From Augochlora pura (lineage: Eukaryota; Arthropoda; Insecta; Hymenoptera; Halictidae), in assembly GCF_028453695.1 (NCBI RefSeq), contig NC_135775.1, positions 24,152,545 through 24,216,544 of the forward strand: DNA of 64,000 nucleotides. The letters are read 5' to 3'. Below, in pieces: positions 48,701 through 60,920 of the stretch (position 1 is the first letter of the stretch; the number at the start of each line of letters is the position of its first letter). The translations under genes were made by a program, and so were the position numbers. The notes beneath the pieces were generated by a model. It saw nothing but the letters and a program-made list of their open reading frames with translations. It did no database searches and was not told the origin of the DNA.

Positions 48701-51700
48701 AAACATCATCAAGCTGCCGAAGCAGGTATAATTTACTTATAAATCTTCCTATTAAACTCTTCATTATAAATTCAATCTCATCCTCTCAGAATTTTTAATA
48801 TAAACAATAATCACCGAACTGCATATTTAACGCCTTACGACTGATATTTTTACAAATCGAACAATTTTTATTTAGCCAAGATATCCGTAGTTTACCAATC
48901 ACGTCCGGGCAATTAATTAATAAATCCAGCTCGCGATTTCAGCGAATTGAAAATAACTCCTTCGAGGCCCTCCTCGCACAGGAGCGCGTAATTGTTGACT
49001 CGGCCCGAAATCGATACTGTTATTCGCAATTTTAATGAAGCGGTGCCTCTCCCCTTCCCTCGCCCCTTTCTCTCTCTCTCTCTCTCTCCGATTAGTAGGG
49101 GCAATATATGCGCATAATGTTGCCGAACTCGATCAAACATATTTACCTTGCCGGACTTGACGTTCTCGGCGCACCGTGGACCGTACTGCGGCATGCCGAG
49201 GGCGACCTCCAGCCAGGCGAGCACCGTCGGCGCCCTCCACCGTTCCATGGGCACGGACGCGGCTTCCCTGAGCAAGCGAAGCTTCTCTGCGTAACCTTCT
49301 TCGGTGAGAGGTGACCATGATCTGTACGGATCGAAGCCGTCCGAGCCCTCGTTGCTGCCGCTGCCGCCGCTCGAGTTGTTCGCCGCCTTTCGATGCCGTG
49401 AACGGGCGAACACTCTGAAAGAACGTTTCGTGACGCGATTTTCAAACGCCGCAATCGTCGCGCCAGAATTTTATTGGACGTGGCCATAAATATTATTCGA
49501 CCAGGATATTTTTGGTAGATGGTATACGATTTGCAAAATGCAGACCGTATACTATCAAAATTATTATTCACTTCAAGTAATATTGGTTTAATATAATAGA
49601 ATTCGATATTTCGAATATTGTAATATACTTCCTCAGAAAATGCATGTCTAACGAAGAACTACGGCCATGCCAAAATCTGCCGTAGTTAAAGGGTTAAATA
49701 AAAAATAATTTTGACCGCAGAAAATTCGCCAAAAAGATCGTAAAAAATTGTATGGAATAACAGATATTTGACCATAAAAATTGATAGGCGTTTCCCTCCG
49801 GTCTCGTAATATCGGAGCAGAAGGTTCGCACGAAGCGCGTTTGCCAATGCCGCGGCGCGTGCGAAAATGGCGTCGTCTCACCTGGAAATAGAACCCCACG
49901 TGCCACCTCGGGTTGCCGAAGAGCGCGAGTGCGCGGCAGGTGCCGCGATAGGTGTGCTTTGTTTGCTCCTTCTCGGCTCGGATTCCAACGGGCTCGACAG
50001 CTGTTCCACCGATCGCGATAACGACGAGTTGTCCATAGACCTAGAGAACGCGTTCAGGGGTGACAGCGTCGGGCTGCAGTCCTTCGGCGTGGTCGCTGCT
50101 GAAATGAAAACATGCCCGACAACCGTGAATCAACGAATCGAAACACCGTAGCCTCTTGAAATACTCGACAGTGTATTTTGGGAACGCTGTTGCTAATCCT
50201 TTATGCGAAAACCGTAGATTTTAATTGGTAGAACTTCGTTTTTGCTGCATCGTATTTAATTTAGTGGCTTTAATTTAATTTTTGATTCAATGGCTTTAAT
50301 TGAATTTTCGATACAATATCATCAATTCAATTTTTGATTCAATGGCTTTGATTCAATTTTTGATTCAATGGCTTTGATTCAATTTTTGATTCAATGGCTT
50401 CAATTCAATTTTTGATTCAATGGCTTTAATTAAATTTTTGATTCAATAATATATTCAAACAGCTAATATATTAAAAACCTAATATATTCAGTACTCATAC
50501 TTAATATATTCAGTACTCATACCTGATATATTCACTACTCAAAATATTCAACACTTATATTTAATATATCACGTATAAAATCATCGTCTTGAATCCAACC
50601 CATCGTCACAATGCATCTCATTGCACCCCCTAACCACCATCTGCACCATTCTGACCTATCAGTCGCCGCTCAACAAAGAATTCTCGAAACTCTCACAGGG
50701 CCCTCCAATAATCAAAATATCTGCGTCTCGTGGTACAACATATCGCAGCCTCAAAAAATATTTGCAACTTCCGAAACCTGTCAATACATCGTACAGTCGT
50801 ACCTAAAACTCCGGGACCCTATTAACCATCCCTGTCCGAACAAATGCATGCGCATGCGTCGTCGAAACAGCAGGCAATTAGCCGATTGTTCGGACAATAC
50901 CACAGCACAATGATATCCTTATCGGCGTTCAACCGTCAGAGTAAATAAATTAATAACAAACGCCAGTTTACAACGATTCCTATACCATGAATAGCCCCAT
51001 TGTTCGGGCCAATTAGCATCGGGAGCCGGCCGGAGCGAAGATCGAGCGGAGAAAACGCTGAGCGAGTATCGCAACGCGAGACACGTTGTCGCAAGGCGTG
51101 TTACGATAACCCGTTCGCGGCGGGACGTTATATCAGGGAACGCTAATTAGCTGGACGGAGAGCGGGCGAAACGGTGTCGGCGAACGGGAGCCGGTAGAAT
51201 TCGCTGACAGAAAAATGCACGGGCCTCGGCGCGCTGTCCAGACCCACGCCTGACCCAGACCGCGAGACAGAGAGGAGGGACAGACAGGAGGGACGGAAAA
51301 AAGGCGCGCAGAAGCGGGAGGAGTTTACCGGAAGTGGAGGACGGCGACGGAGAAGCGACGGTGACGGAGGAACGATGACGAAGGTGCGGCGACGATTGCA
51401 CAGCGAAATGGAGAAGAATGACAGACGGAAAAAGGAGGACCATGGGGGGCGAATGAGAAGAAACGAGGGACACTCGATAAGAGCAAATTTTAACGCTAAT
51501 TGCTTACCGAGTCTAATGCGTTGTTTTTTCTTCACGGCCGACGTTATCTGCCGTGATTGCGGCGCAGCCGGAAACACGTATCTTGAGCAGATAACGATTG
51601 CCGCGCGATTCGGATGGTTTAACAAATTTTTTAATATTGTGCAGTTAGACGTGTTCTCGGAGGTCCGGAGAATTGTTTACAATGCGAAATATTTATTTAA

Positions 51701-54700
51701 CTCGCTCAGAAAAATTGTAGAAAAATGTAGGTTCGTTGAAGATTTGAATCTATAGAAATATTTCCGTCGCTTTGAAAATTATTTAAGAGCGTCCAGTTTT
51801 ATGCAATATTAAAAAAATATATATTATTTTACTCGGGAGAGTCCACAGAATAATTCCTGGTAATTTTTGATCGAATAACTGCTATAGTTTAATCGCGAGA
51901 ATTTTTCAAAGTTGAACAACCGATATCGCGAATGTAAAGAGCGACGGAGTATACGGTCTTTCGTTGCTTTAGAAAATTATTTAATAGAAATTATTTGGGC
52001 AAACGACTGTAACGTTAACAAGATATATATGTATATACTATGTTCTTTGATAGAGTCTACCGGAAGCAACTTTTCAGCAGGCCGAGCCGCGGCGAAAAAT
52101 CCGACTGGAAAATCGAGTTCGCCACGCGATCCGATGAGAAAACGTATCTCCGATTTCCATCGCGCGCGACCGAATAAGAAAATCCGCCTGGCTATCCCGG
52201 CCACGGGAACGAAAATTCGTCGGATAGCGTATCTCGTCGTGAAAGTTAGGCGCGGAGGAAGTGTGTTACTCTCTCCCGCGATCCGAACCGCGATTCTCGG
52301 CCATCTCATCGGCTCGGGTATCCCGTGAATCAATAGCTCCTTCGTCCGACGAGAAACGAGGAAACGGAAAAAAATAGAAGGATCCTTTAATCAAGCAAAG
52401 AGGAATAAATAAGATTTTATAATTTTTCTAACAATATTTTATGAAATATTATCTTTGAAGAGTACTTAATTTCAGGGTTCGATTAAAGTGTATTTTTAAA
52501 TAGTATTCAGTTGCGAAAAATATTTCTGTATTTAGTATTTTATATAAAATTCTATATTTACTGTTTTATGTCAAATTCAATCTTCACTATTTTATATAAA
52601 GCTATTTTAATGTTTAGTCAAATTTTTCCTGGCCCAGATAAAGACAGACAAAACAGAGAAACATAAAAAGAAAAAGAGAACAGATTTCCAGATATTATAA
52701 TATATTAATAAAAATATTATAGTAATTATTTAATATAATATATCCATAATACTATAATAATTATTCAATATAGGATACTAAAAACATTATAACAATAAAG
52801 AATAAAAATATTATAACAATTATACGATAATATCAACATATAAATAATTCAATCTTTAATACTTCATATAAAGTTCTTCCAATTATTTTGTAATTATTAT
52901 CATCTAATAATTATGTGTTAAATTAAAGGAAATTTTCCGGCGGCCCTACAGAGGCAGACAAAACAGAGGAAACAGAAAAGAGAGAGAGAGAACAGGCAGA
53001 CAGAGAAAGAGAGACAGAGACACACAGAGAGAAGCGAAAGAGGAATCTCCTCTGGACGTAGCGTAGAACGACGACGAAGAAACGGAAGTAGAGACGACGA
53101 TCAGCGATTATGTTTTGGACACTTACACTGGTACACGTGGGACGGCGCGATGGAGGATACCACGGAGATGCTGTCCATGTCGAGACCGCTCCCCTCGACC
53201 GTAATTGTCGGCGTGCCTGCGCGGAAATGTACAACGTATAGCCAGAAGGTTTGCCAAAAAAAAAAAGAGAAAACAATAGAAAATTTTGCGTACACGAGTT
53301 CGTCCGTCGACTTACGGCCGGCGGGGGGCAGAGACGAAGAGAACGGGGCAGAGACGAGGAGAACGGGTCAGAGACGAAGAGAAAGAACGAGGGTTTCCGT
53401 GTTTCGAATTTTCAATTTCCGTTTCGTCGTTCGGCGTGTATGTTTTCCGGATCCCCGGCTTTGTCAACGCGAAAGCGCTGGGCGCGCGCCGACGAAAAAA
53501 GCGGTGTTTGAGGACCGGGCGCTCCGCAAACGCGGCCGGACACGTCGTTTCTAGGACGGGCCGCGCGTCGCCGCGAAATATAACAATCACTTAATTTTTC
53601 AATTTGAAAGTTTTAACAAGCGAGGCAACGTAACGCCGCTCGGAGATTGCCCCGGGACGCGCAGAGAACCAGCGCGTTTTTATTTATCTACGCTCTTCCT
53701 AGCAGTTTCCTAGCAGTTCACCAACGCTTCAAATTTGTTCATAATAATTGTATTATTGCTTTTAGAAAACCGACTAGAATTTCCCCAATGAAACTGCTGA
53801 AAACGTATTAAAAATCGAGGAGAATGGTCGAACAGGCAGCGATCGATTCCGAAACATTTTTCAAACGCGACAGGGAATGATTCGATGTTTAACAATTCAT
53901 CTGCCGGCTATCCCTATTAAATATTCAATTTAATTATCAAGTCTCGTGCTCCCGTGGCGGAGAACCGCGCGGCACGCTCCCTCGTTATCGATCTATTTTA
54001 ATACGGAATAAAACGGCCCGCGACTGTGTTAAATAACCTACCAGCGGATAATTATTGTTATCTCTGTTCAGACATCTCTGCGGGACCGGTCGAAACGCGT
54101 TGTCCGCGTGGAATTGTTTTCATTAAAGACGGCGACGTCGCGTTGTTGAATAATGTTGGAGAAACGACAGGCGATTTAAATTCTTAAAAAGTGCGCGAGA
54201 GGTTGATTAACCCGCGGAATTTATTTGCTCGTGACAGAGGCGAGCAGATCAGAAGGAAACATATTTAAAGAGATCGTAAATATATTGTGCTTCTAGGGGC
54301 TCGATGGAATTGTTTAACCCTTTGCAGTTGAGATTATTTTAATTCTAAAGAGTTCGAAAAATTCGCAAATCCGCAGTCTAATCCCTCGCACTGAATATTT
54401 CCTGTATTATTAAATAAATACGACTGCCAATTATTTCAAACAAAATCTGAATCTTTCATCATGAAAATCTAGTAATAGTAATACTATAATAATAATCTCG
54501 TCTCAGTAAGGAAATTATTAACCCTTTACACTACAATTCCTTCCACGATCGCAGCGATTAGAATCTCACCCTAATAAAATCAATTATAATTTCTTAGAAA
54601 AATAAAATAACTGACAACTATTATATGTCTGTACAATACCTGTATATTAACAACGATAAAACAGTAATAAATATATATTTATTACACTCTGTTCAAAATC

Positions 54701-57700
54701 TCCTTCGCGAGACTCGTCAAACTTCACCAAACAGTTAAAAATCCTAATCAACTCTGTCTGAGAAAAATTATGGTACAAGGAGTTAACCTTTCAATTATTT
54801 AATCTAATAAAAATCCGAATGCGTAAATAATTGTTTCCTAGCTCGAAATATTCGGCGGACGTCTAGCCGCGGTTTGTTTCGCGTGCGGGGAACGCGGCGT
54901 TCGCGATATTCGGCGTAAAATTCACGCACACGCGTGCCATCGGCGGCGAAGTATGTTTGTCCTAGACGAAATCGATCAATCCGTTTTAATGCACGGACAC
55001 GGCGTGCCCCGGGCTGAATAATACATGAAGGAAATGCGCTCGATTAGCCCGTCACCTACGTTCGGCTAACATTCGCGGTTGACGGAGCTATCAGCCTCTG
55101 CGCTCCTCTTTCACCCTTTTTGTTCTCCCTCTTTTTCTCTCTATATCTCTCTAGCTCACTCTATTTCTCTCTTTATATCTCTAGCTCACTCTCTTCCTTT
55201 TTCTCTCTTTATATATCTCTCACTCTCTCTTTTTCTCTCACTATATCTCTAGCTCACTTTCTCTCTTTTTCTCTTTCTATATATCTCTCTCACTCTCTCT
55301 CTTCTTTTCTCTCTCAATATCACTCTTTCACTCTCTCTCCCTCCTTCTATATTTCTCTCTCCATATCTCTATCTCTCTCTCACACTCTCTCCCTCTTTCT
55401 TTCTCTCTCTCTCTCTCTTACGCCACGCGTGTTCTCTTTCTCTCTCTCTCTCTCTCACGCCACGCGTGTTCCCTTTCTCTCTCTTAGGCGACGCGTGTTC
55501 TCTTTTTGCAACGGGCTCCACGCCCCGACGGATGCACCGTAATGCACTTTAACTAGGCGATTAATCTTGCCGCTCGTCGCACACCTAAGCGCAGGAATCG
55601 GCCGCGCGGCCGTCCCGCGCCGGCTGACATTCGGATGAATAATAATGCCGATTACGTAGTTACGCGCCGCTCTCGATGTTCATTCGTCAAGACGATTACC
55701 GGCTCGGACGACTTCTGCGCGGTTACGCCGCGTTTACGGGTTAATTAAAACGAGCGCGGCCTGTTGCGCCGCCGTCGCCGCGGCATCTTATCCGTTCAAC
55801 CGTACGCTGTAAACATTTCACGCATTTTTCCGGAACAGGTTAGACCCTCGGGGCTAGTTTAATACAGTGCAGTTCGAGTACCTTGGGTGAATCTTCGCGC
55901 GCGGCTTTTTCTACGTCATTTAACGCGTGGCAATGCTGTTTTATGCGCGTGGATACTTGAGGGATGATTTTGGTATTTGAATTATTTTATTATTTCTGTT
56001 AGAGGTTTTGTATGTTTATTTTAAATGTAATTATTTATTTTAAGAAGATTATGGGAGTGAATGGTATAGCATTATTTTTTATTAGGTTGCAAAAGGATTC
56101 GAAGGCTTTAATATTGTATAAGCTGTTTTATTATGTATTTTGTTTTATCTAGCACGATATTTTTAAAATTATTATTATTATTATGCGATTTAATGTAATG
56201 CTTTGAGAATAATTTTTCTGACTATTTTTGAAATAATCTTTACTGTCCGTGAAAGTGTTAATAATTAATAATGCAATTTTATACAGCGCGTTGTAATATA
56301 AAGCAACGCATACGAAAATTACTATAATCGTGCTTTGTTGGAAAGGATAAAAATCACTATAGCGACGCAATATTTCTTCATCGTCGATAAATTATTCGAT
56401 CTACAAAAATTGAGTGAAACAAACCACAAATCGACGAATAAAAATATATAATTATTAAAATCGTCGTCCATTGATTATTTTAGACCTTGGATTTTTCCGA
56501 ACGATGGAAACGTTCGAAGACGATTTTATGAAATAAAATAAGAAACAAATCGTATCTTTCAACAATTTCGACGAGCTCCGAAAGGCGGCGTAATAAAATG
56601 ATTAAATTCCGCGCGCGTCGCCGCGCGAACAGGGACGCGATCGTGATCAGAAAGAAACATGTTTCTCACACTATTGTTCCGCGGGTAGAGAGGACTCGAG
56701 ATGGTTCGGTAGTCGCAACAGCTGTCCGCGTCGCTCTTGCAACCCATATGTTACGAGTCAGGTGCAAGTGGAACGGGGGAGGGTAGCTATCCGTTACGGT
56801 GCGCTCTCCTTTCGGGGAGACAGGCTATTGTATTTATGAAGGCGGGTAAATTCGTGGCGAATGTGTGCTTCGCGATACAACGCGTCCCTCAAAATTCAAA
56901 GAAACTGTTCACCGAATTCTCCGGAGGAGATAAAGCCGTGTCTGATGCGGGGGAAACGTCCTCTGATTTTTTTTATCGTTCCGGATGAGTGTTGCTAACC
57001 GATAAAACGTTAACATTTCTTTATAAAACATTTCTTTAAAATTGTGGCGTATATGGAGAATAGCAGAAGTATTAAGAGGGATGTATATTTTGTATTAACC
57101 CTCTGCAGAGGAAATTATAATTAGGTTTATGCATAGGGGTTGTGCTGGTCGGTGTTAATTGTTGAACGGAGGGTAGTATATAATGTTCATGATTAAAATA
57201 GAGAAATAGAATTTATTAAGTCTTCTATTGGAGTTTGGATATTTGTTTTAATTTTAGCTGTAATAAATAGCTTTTGTGGCTGAGGGTAGATATACGATCG
57301 CAGAGGGTTAAATTATGCACGTTGATCCTAGAACAAACCCTCTTTCTATTTTTTAGCATAAATGACATCGTAATATTGCGATTCAAAGTAGAATCTTAAA
57401 AATAGAATTCATTAATACATATTCATAATTTTTAAATAAATTGCAACATGAATTAATGCAATGAGATGTCGACCAGAAAACCCAAAACATCGACGATAAT
57501 TTACTATAAATTAATTCTACCCTAAGTGATACAATTCATTGCCGATGTTTAATCTGAAAGAATCGACTATGAAGAAAAGAGAAACAATTCTAAAAATTCG
57601 ATCGAAAGCTCTATTTTTTCTCCACAAGAATCGAACGATCCTTGGTCGGAAGTGCGCGCGAAAGAACGCCATCGATTCCGGCATCCCGGGGGCGCATGGT

Positions 57701-58717
57701 CCCCGGGCGACGGGAGGGATGGGGTAAGTCGATCCGTATAAAATGAATGTCGCTTACCATCGGTGGTGGAGTCGGATAAATTGCCGCCCACGCTGGTCGC
57801 GCCTCCGCTCTCCCGATCGCTGGATCCCCGCACGCCGCTGTCCGCGCTGCAGCTCCCGCGATCGCCCGCCTGCCCGCCGGATGAGCCAGCACCTGCCGCA
57901 TTCCCGACGTTCCCAACAGTCACTCCCAGCTCTGTGCTGCCTAATGGCGGTTGAGAATTCATATGAGGGATGATACCACAGCCGCCGCCGCCGCCCCCGC
58001 TGCTGCTCCCGGCGCCCGGCGTCGCCGCTCCGTTCACGCTGCTCCTCGGGAACGAGACCAGGGACTCCTGGTCGCTCAGGCAGATCCCGCCGCCGCCTCT
58101 TTCCGCCAATTGACGCTGCAACTGTTCGCGGAAAGACCAGGTGACAGTGCGACGCCTCTTATTCGACGCCTTTGAAGTCGGCGGCGCCGAAACTCGGTCG
58201 CCGATTTCAACAGAAATTGAAGGGAAATTGCAGAAAAATTTGAGAAAAGTCGCAGAAAAATCGAAGAAAAATTCAGGGATATTCGGTGATAATTATGAGG
58301 CGATAAATATTCGGTAAACATTTTCAGGGGGGATATTAAATACTAAGGTGCTTGTCCAAGTTGTATACCTGTCTGATTCGAGAAAAATTGGGAAACAATT
58401 CAATGATAAATTCGGTAAAAATTCGGTGATAATTATGAGGTGATAAATATTCGGTAAAACCTTGCCAGAGGAATATTAAATACTTCTCCACCCAATTTAT
58501 ACACCCGCCTAATTAATATTTTTTCAACGCATTGACCCGCGATGAAGGAGTCGAAGAATAAACGTTCCGCTCGATGTGACAGCGATTAATTCTCGCGAGT
58601 AGCGCGCGAGATCAACGGTTCGAACTTCCGCGGCGACGGTTTCGTAAAACAGTTGATTAAAGTACGGAGATCCGCGGTTGCATTTGCCGAGCACTTCTAT
58701 CTAATGAAAGCGAAGAA

Positions 58718-58751
<34 letters not shown>

Positions 58752-60888
58752 GGAGAGAGAGAGAGAGAGAGAGAGGCGCGTGTCTCTGCGCAAGAGCCGC
58801 GAGACGAGGCGGGAATTTTCGGGGCGTGCGTGACTGTTGAGCACATTCCCGGCGACCCTCGAGCCATCAGTTTTAAACTCGTTAGCCGGGGTGGGTAGCT
58901 CCCCGTTTATGCGCAGCGTCGAGGACAATTTGAGGGCTCAAAGCGGCCTCGCCCCTCGCCGCACGTAATTGCATGCGCGCGCGAAAGAAACGCTTCTTTC
59001 TTACCCCAACCGTGCGGCCTCTCGTAATAACCACGCGCGCACGGCGATCGATCGCCGATACTCTTCGGCCGCCCGCCCCGCGGAGTGCTTCCACCCATAA
59101 AAAGAACTTTACGCAGGAGCCCGGCGTTCTTTAAGTAACGGAATTACACAGTCGCCGGCGGAGGGCGGGAGAAAGAGACGCTCGATTTAACCGAATACCG
59201 GCCGAAGTTATTTTCCGACCGCGATAATTAGTACAGAATTTATTTTCTGATAGGTCGACGCCGCCCACCCTCTTTTGCCGCTCGAGCACGCTCCCCCCGT
59301 GCGCTCGCCCGCCGACCGTATTCTTTTATTTTGGTAAGGGCGGCTCTCTCTCTGCCCTTGCACTTTTTCCAATTTAGAAAAATGTTTTACGATCTTTGTA
59401 TGGAAATTAAAAATTGTTTGGGATTTGGGTAATTTCGAAAGCTCAGCGGTCGCTTTAAATTCTCTCCGCTTATTATTTATTTAAGAGAACATTTTAACAT
59501 CGAAGAAAATTCTATAATTGGTAAATTGACGATTTTCAGTCCGTTAAATAATTTATTTATAATATAAGAAACCTGCTGACGTTATCGAAGATTCTAAAAA
59601 GAAAATGTATTATATCTCATTATAACTCATAATTTTATAATACATTATTATAGAAGTTTGAATATTATAAAAAATTAATAAACCTATCATAGAAGTACCA
59701 ATATTAATTACAAACGTTCAAGAATAATTTAAACAATTGTTCTAGTAATTTATAAGAACGATACAGAAGGGATTGGTACAGTAGTTCTCCTTATTGCGAC
59801 GGATTGGCAACCCTGCCCGCGTGAGTAGACTAAAAATATTGTTGGCCGTGAGAGAGAGAGAGAGAGAGAGAGAGAGCACTTCCGGGAGTGCATCCCCTAA
59901 GTAGCCGGCGTAAAGAAGATTCGATCGGGTCTTAATTATGCCGTAGTTTCGAATAATTCAGAACCACTCCATTTTTAGTGCACCTGTAATATACGTCGAG
60001 CTTCTCGCTTAGCTGCTTTTATCCGCGAGCCAGAATTTATGAGAACAGTCTGACCTTCGTAAATGGAGCTTACGCGGAACGACGCTTAACCGGCGATGTT
60101 CATAGTCGATGGTGAAATCAAACTTCTGGAGAGAGAGAGAGAGAGAGAGAGCCGCGAGATTCGAGGAAATTTTCAAACTATTCCATCATCGAGTTTCATA
60201 AAGAATATTATCATTTAATGAATTAAATCTGTGCAAATAATATATCTAATTTTTGATTGTTAAATTGTTAATAATATATCCAAAATTTAATAATATATCT
60301 GAACGTTAATAATATATCTAAATATTAATAATATATCCAAATCTTTAAACAGAAAAAATAAAATTCTCTTCTCGTTGCGAGTGGAGATCGCGCGAGCCTC
60401 GACAGTCTCGGCTTTTCCTTTATTAGGTGAAGGAGTCTAGCTCACACAGGAGGGCGTTCCACGGGGGTTAATCAGAGAGGAAAAGTGTTAAGGGAGCCAT
60501 CCGAAACAATTCCGGCTTATATCTTTCCCGAGCTTCTCCGCGACGGCGTGGAAGCCCGAAGACGATCCGCGGACAATTTAATGGAGCCGCTCATCGCGTC
60601 GGAGAAAAAGAAGAGAGAATTCCGAGGTGGATTCGATGCGACGGTGTGGTATTCCCAGCAGCATTTAATTCCGTGGAAACTTGGCCGCGTAACAATTTCA
60701 TCGTTAAAACCTTCGGGGAGCGAGAAAGTTCGCCGTGACGGCGGGGGGGGGGGGGGGAGGGGGGGGTTAGGGGGGCCAACTTCGCTAAAAGCAGAGTCAA
60801 CGCGTCCGGTAAATAATTCCGAAAGTTCAGCATCCGGTGTCTCCGCGCGTGAAAAATCTTCCCATCTACATAGACCCTTCCTCTGTCA

Positions 60889-60920
<32 letters not shown>

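Larger units (their letters stand above)
50099..53126 (-). other. kazrin intron 3
   Basis: A 3.0-kb intron. It holds a 26-bp-unit minisatellite (50264-50449), a 22-bp-unit AATATATTCAGTACTCATAC repeat (about 50481-50572) and a CpG-rich patch (51000-51480). Frames at 51143-51755 and 51912-52333 on both strands show no domain and are left out. Confidence 0.6.
53217..57757 (-). other. kazrin intron 2
   Basis: A 4.5-kb intron. It contains a 20-bp-unit repeat (53325-53390), two TTAACCCTTT motifs (54314 and 54518), a 380-bp CT-rich tract (55118-55500) and a CpG-rich block (55540-55960). No other exon was seen. Confidence 0.6.

Noticed and set aside
51143..51755. Frames of 108-160 codons in kazrin intron 3
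   Set aside because: Mutually antisense, Arg/Ser/Pro-biased, with no conserved motif; inside a well-supported intron.
55120..55542. 140-codon Ser/Leu-rich + frame
   Set aside because: Translation of the CT microsatellite inside kazrin intron 2.
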